Origin: Bacteriovoracaceae bacterium | GTDB taxonomy: Bacteria; Bdellovibrionota; Bacteriovoracia; Bacteriovoracales; Bacteriovoracaceae | Length of the DNA stretch: 64,000 nt | Direction: 5' to 3' | Assembly: GCA_016784965.1 (NCBI GenBank) | Contig: JADHTQ010000014.1 | Span: 1-64,000, forward strand | Part shown: piece by piece, positions 61,218 through 64,000 of the stretch | Numbering within the stretch: the stretch's first letter is position 1 | How the letters are laid out: each line of letters opens with the position of its first letter | Program-made: the position numbers and the translations under genes | The notes under the pieces: generated by a model | What the model was told of the DNA's origin: nothing | Database searches by the model: none | What the model saw: only the letters and a program-made list of their open reading frames with translations

Positions 61218-61907
61218 ATGAAAGCAATTAAACAGCTACAGTTAAATATAAAGACAAGAGGTAGACCCCTAAAAAAAGGGGACATAAGCAGGACTTCTAG
61301 TGGGAAAATTGCTCATATTCCTCGTCCTAATTTGAATAGTAAAACTCCAGTTCATATCAATATCAAAGTAAGGAAAGATATACCGAATTTAAGACGCAAA
61401 AGTATTTATAAAATGCTCAAAATTGGTGTTAAAAAAGCAAGGATTAAGGGATTGAAGGTTATTCACTTTGCCCTTGTTTCCAACCATTTGCATTTGATCA
61501 TTGAAGCTGATGGTAATAAGGAGCTCGCGCAGGGGATGAGATCATTGCTCATTAGTTTTGCCATGAATATTAATAATAGTTTAAAAAGAAGAGGAAGTCT
61601 GTTTGTAGATCGTTACAATATGGAAGTCATTAAAGTTCCAAGAAGAATGCGCTATCTTCTATCTTATGTATTTAAAAACAACTCTCAACATCAAAAAAGA
61701 AAGTTCACAACAGATCCATACTCCTCTCTTATCACTTTTAGTGACCAGGATGTCCTTTTTGGAAAACAGGTACCCATTCTCTTTGACCCCAAGGCCCAAA
61801 AAAAGCTAAAACATTTCCTGAGAAGCTTCCTATCTCCTCCTGAATCTTGGTTGGCGACTATTGGATGGAAGATTTCAAACAGCAGTATGATCTCAGATAG
61901 TATGTAG
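61218..61907 (+). CDS. Y1/REP-associated-type transposase (TnpA_REP-like)
   Basis: 229 residues. The single-strand transposase (HUH) motif is HLHLI in FALVSNHLHLIIEAD, and the catalytic tyrosine is probably in LLSYVFKNNSQHQK. The R-x-G-R-P...K start and the size match the RAYT branch of IS200/IS605-like proteins. No ends, target repeats or palindromic REP elements are seen around it, so it is a domesticated or isolated copy rather than a full insertion sequence. A sigma-70 promoter lies just upstream. Confidence 0.85.
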   Translation: MKAIKQLQLNIKTRGRPLKKGDISRTSSGKIAHIPRPNLNSKTPVHINIKVRKDIPNLRRKSIYKMLKIGVKKARIKGLKVIHFALVSNHLHLIIEADGNKELAQGMRSLLISFAMNINNSLKRRGSLFVDRYNMEVIKVPRRMRYLLSYVFKNNSQHQKRKFTTDPYSSLITFSDQDVLFGKQVPILFDPKAQKKLKHFLRSFLSPPESWLATIGWKISNSSMISDSM

Positions 61908-62169
61908 ATTAGTTAGGGGGTTAATTGATCACAGGGTGACTTTAGCTCTATCTGAAATCAAAGGGATGAACTTTTATGACATAGAGGGAAAATTACATGA
62001 AAAAAATACATGATTTTAGACATTTTGCACTTATGGTTATTCTGTGTACTGAACAAATTACTCGTTGAGTCAAACTTGCTTGAAAAAAATTAATATCTTC
62101 AATAAGATGCCGCCATTAATTAACCGTGCTTTGCACAGATTTGTTAACAATTTTAATTTGGAGAAAGAA

Positions 62170-62613
62170 ATGAAAGTTTTGTCACTATTAATGGTTCTAT
62201 TAATTTCTAGTAATGTTTATGCAGATGTTTGCAGTTGGAACGATAGAAGTATCGCCACACGGGCCAGAGCATTTATGACCGGATTTGAGTCTGTTTATAA
62301 GTATTGTTCACTTTGTGGAGACAAAGAGATGACTCAAGTTTACATAGGAACAGATGATCAAGACACTAAAGATAAAAAGGCCATTCACTTTAGAAAAAGA
62401 GAGTTGGGGTCTTATGCTACTTATTGGGCATTTATGATAAATGAAGGCACAGACTCTCAAACAAGTGTAGACTTGGCATATCTTTATGTAATGATGGAAG
62501 GAAAGTTTAAAAATGTTGGTGCCTTAGTTGGTTGTAGTGATGATTCTATGTGGGACGAAATTCCAGCTCAGATGGACATTGTTGGAAAATCAATCATTGT
62601 TAAAGGTAAATAG
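62170..62613 (+). CDS. Small secreted cysteine-containing protein
   Basis: 147 residues from the ATG at 62170 with GGAGA eight bases upstream; an ORF opening at 62065 would put 35 residues before the signal peptide. The signal peptide ends near VYA-DVC. The mature part has CSW, CSLCG and GCSDD cysteines and ends IDIVGKSIIVKGK-like (basic). It is probably a small exported protein with disulfides. No family is recognised. Confidence 0.7.
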   Translation: MKVLSLLMVLLISSNVYADVCSWNDRSIATRARAFMTGFESVYKYCSLCGDKEMTQVYIGTDDQDTKDKKAIHFRKRELGSYATYWAFMINEGTDSQTSVDLAYLYVMMEGKFKNVGALVGCSDDSMWDEIPAQMDIVGKSIIVKGK

Positions 62614-62625
62614 TTCACTTGGTTT

Positions 62626-63384
62626 TTAAACTTCCGCTACAATAATTTGTTTTGGCGAGTTGCTAGAAAAAGGGGACTCGTCAAAGTCACCAAATCGATC
62701 AATCATTTTTAGCCCATTATAATAAAGAAGTGCTTCCATTTCTAAAGGATAAAAGCATCTCATTGGCAATTGCTGGTCAGATTTTTTACCTGAGATTTGG
62801 TGCTGCCAGGTTACGTTATTTACTTGAAATTTAGCATTATAGCAGCAGGTCTCTTTGATGACTACATGTCTGCCATCGCCTAGTGAAAAGCGATATTTTT
62901 CAACTGGAGTGCCTGTGCCCTCTACAATATATTGTATATTGGGATTAAAAATATCAATAATGAAGACACCTCCCGGGCCCAAGTGTTTTTTCACATTTGT
63001 AAACACTTGCTCAACGTCGCGAAAATCGACCAGACATTGGAGAGAGTTAAAGGGAATAAAAATTAGCTTAAATAATTTATTGACCTCAAAACTTCTCATG
63101 TCCTGCTTTAAAAACTCTATTTCTAGATTGTGCCTTTTTGCTTTTTTGTGGGCGGCCTTAAGCATAGCATCGGTGTAATCGATACCTGTAATGTCGATAC
63201 CTTTTTGCGCCAGGGGGATAGTTAGTCTGCCTGTGCCACAACAAAGCTCTAAAACTGGTCCATTTGCCTTTTTACACCATGATTCATAGAAGGGTAGGTC
63301 ATAATCAAAATCGTTTAACTTATCATAAAGCAAAGAATCGTGAACTAATTCACCAAATTTAAATTCTTCAATTTCTTGGGCCAA
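62626..63384 (-). CDS. SAM-dependent class I methyltransferase
   Basis: 252 residues from a TTG at 63382-63384, which has AAGGAG six bases upstream; the earlier TTG at 63423 has none. Motif I is VLELCCGTGRLTIPLAQKG (SAM-binding glycine loop), the acidic residue of motif II is in GIDYTDAML, and DMRSFEV precedes the motif IV region FIPFNSLQCL. It is a small-molecule class I methyltransferase of the Methyltransf_25/11 type. No substrate is evident. Confidence 0.88.
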   Translation of the reverse strand: MAQEIEEFKFGELVHDSLLYDKLNDFDYDLPFYESWCKKANGPVLELCCGTGRLTIPLAQKGIDITGIDYTDAMLKAAHKKAKRHNLEIEFLKQDMRSFEVNKLFKLIFIPFNSLQCLVDFRDVEQVFTNVKKHLGPGGVFIIDIFNPNIQYIVEGTGTPVEKYRFSLGDGRHVVIKETCCYNAKFQVNNVTWQHQISGKKSDQQLPMRCFYPLEMEALLYYNGLKMIDRFGDFDESPFSSNSPKQIIVAEV

Positions 63385-63458
63385 TTTATGCTCCTTATTT
63401 ATTTTTTTAAAGTATAACAGCAAATTTGTAATTACTTCAATTGGTGTCTAGTTTTTAG

Positions 63459-63475
63459 ACAGTTGTTTCAACTGT
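63459..63475. promoter_or_regulatory. 7-bp inverted repeat upstream of a sigma-54 promoter
   Basis: ACAGTTG-TTT-CAACTGT, a perfect dyad 49 bases upstream of the sigma-54 box at 63524. It is a candidate activator site. Confidence 0.4.
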
Positions 63476-63523
63476 TAACCATACAACCTGGATCATTAAT
63501 AAATATTTTAGTTAGTTATCTGC

Positions 63524-63539
63524 TGGCACTAAGCTTGCA
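63524..63539 (+). promoter_or_regulatory. Sigma-54 promoter of the gene at the right edge
   Basis: TGGCAC-TAAGC-TTGCA is an exact consensus match, 47 bases upstream of the ATG at 63586. It is intergenic and oriented correctly. Confidence 0.87.
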
Positions 63540-63585
63540 TTACTTTGAGTAAAGATAAATACGTTTATTTTTCATGGAGAAAATT

Positions 63586-64000
63586 ATGAGAAAGTACATT
63601 TCATACACAGTTATTATTGCGGCAATGTCATTAACTATTCAATCTGTCACTTATGGATTCGGTGTTACAGGAAGAAGAGTCATGAAAAGACACCAAAAAA
63701 GAGGTGCTCCTAGAGTGTCAAGACGTGTTAGAGATCAACGCCCTATGAATGTTGAGCAACAATTAGAGTTTTGTCGCAACAAATACAGAAGGGCCAAAGA
63801 AGAGTTTCTAGCTGAGCAAAAAAGAGTTCAGGCCAGAAAGTCAAAAGCTACAAAAGAGATGCTTTGGGGATCAGTGACCACTATCGCTTCTATTATAATT
63901 AACAAAAACTCTGGTAATTCATTTACAAAAGCAGTTACAACGGGAACTGGCATTACTGGTGCCGGATATGCAATTCGTGGTGGATTTAGATATGGTAACT
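63586..64000 (+). CDS. Exported protein cut by the right edge
   Basis: The ATG at 63586 has GGAGA just upstream and 138 codons are visible without a stop. The signal peptide covers about residues 1-25 (IAAMSLTIQSVTYG-F). A basic part (RRVMKRHQKRGAP) is followed by a helix (CRNKYRRAKEEFLAEQKRVQ) and then a Gly/Ser/Thr-rich region with a hydrophobic helix (MLWGSVTTIASIIINKNSGN) and GTGITGAGYAIRGG. The family is unknown. It is controlled by a perfect sigma-54 promoter. Confidence 0.75.
   Translation, partial: MRKYISYTVIIAAMSLTIQSVTYGFGVTGRRVMKRHQKRGAPRVSRRVRDQRPMNVEQQLEFCRNKYRRAKEEFLAEQKRVQARKSKATKEMLWGSVTTIASIIINKNSGNSFTKAVTTGTGITGAGYAIRGGFRYGN

Noticed and set aside
61997-62068. Short frame MKKIHDFRHFALMVILCTEQ... 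(23 codons) with a GAGGG site upstream.
   Set aside because: It looks like a truncated secretion signal or leader peptide but is too short to support, with no attenuator structure in sight.
1-64000. CRISPR array, prophage, integrase, rRNA operon or replication origin.
   Set aside because: No regularly spaced repeats, phage structural genes, integrase, rRNA or DnaA-box cluster were seen.

Overview
The window is AT-rich, densely coding DNA from a Gram-negative bacterium. It encodes several lipobox lipoproteins, many secreted proteins, FabA, a sigma-54 activator, a Hanks-type kinase with an HRD-ISPHN loop, and a MHYT histidine kinase. This mix, with the many large secreted proteins of unknown family, suggests the Bdellovibrionota (Bacteriovorax/Halobacteriovorax-like). 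That placement is inference; the window contains no rRNA or other phylogenetic marker except topA.

Layout. 1-6.6 kb: a TPR lipoprotein, a LysM protein, topA, a DedA-family membrane protein and tRNA-Arg(UCG). 6.6-16.7 kb: MHYT histidine kinase, HAD phosphatase, a large membrane protein with a small secreted partner, PilZ, a FmdB-type zinc ribbon, a Ser/Thr kinase followed by a zinc-ribbon membrane protein, an M28 peptidase and a rubrerythrin-like protein. 17-20.8 kb: one giant exported coiled-coil protein behind a sigma-54 promoter. 20.8-28 kb: an ATP-grasp ligase with an aspartoacylase-like enzyme, a PHP phosphoesterase, a subtilase lipoprotein that lacks a prodomain but is coupled to a gene for a candidate one, and two small membrane proteins. 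28-39.6 kb: a Gly-rich mini-protein, an FG-GAP/coiled-coil lipoprotein, a thioredoxin-BatD-like protein, a Cys-rich secreted protein, two paralogous secreted proteins flanking a hydrolase, and an 895-aa secreted protein. 39.6-42.4 kb: CPA2 antiporter, a small membrane protein and an HD phosphohydrolase.

42.5-50.7 kb is the most striking part. Two paralogous multi-pass membrane proteins (871 and 837 aa) are each read leftwards from a consensus sigma-54 promoter. Each faces a short gene read rightwards from its own sigma-54 promoter. A TM2-domain gene lies between the two units, and an orphan NtrC-family activator follows the second. I read this as a duplicated, sigma-54-controlled membrane module, probably with its own regulator beside it.

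50.7-57.1 kb: PilZ, a DUF2157/GDYXXLXY pair, and a type II fatty-acid-synthesis operon (KSIII, FabA, FabZ, KSII, ACP, phosphopantetheinyl transferase). The transferase appears to start at a non-standard codon directly after the ACP stop, in the same frame. 57.1-60.9 kb: an operon of three secreted proteins, the last with a frameshift near its 3' end, and a HEXXH protein. 61-64 kb: an isolated Y1/REP-type transposase, a small secreted protein, a methyltransferase, and an exported protein cut by the window edge behind another perfect sigma-54 promoter.

A reading theme is sigma-54: the exact pattern TGGCAC-N5-TTGC(A/T) occurs five times, each shortly upstream of a gene start. A simple equal-base estimate predicts about 0.06 such matches in both strands of 64 kb. 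Two further near-matches also precede genes.
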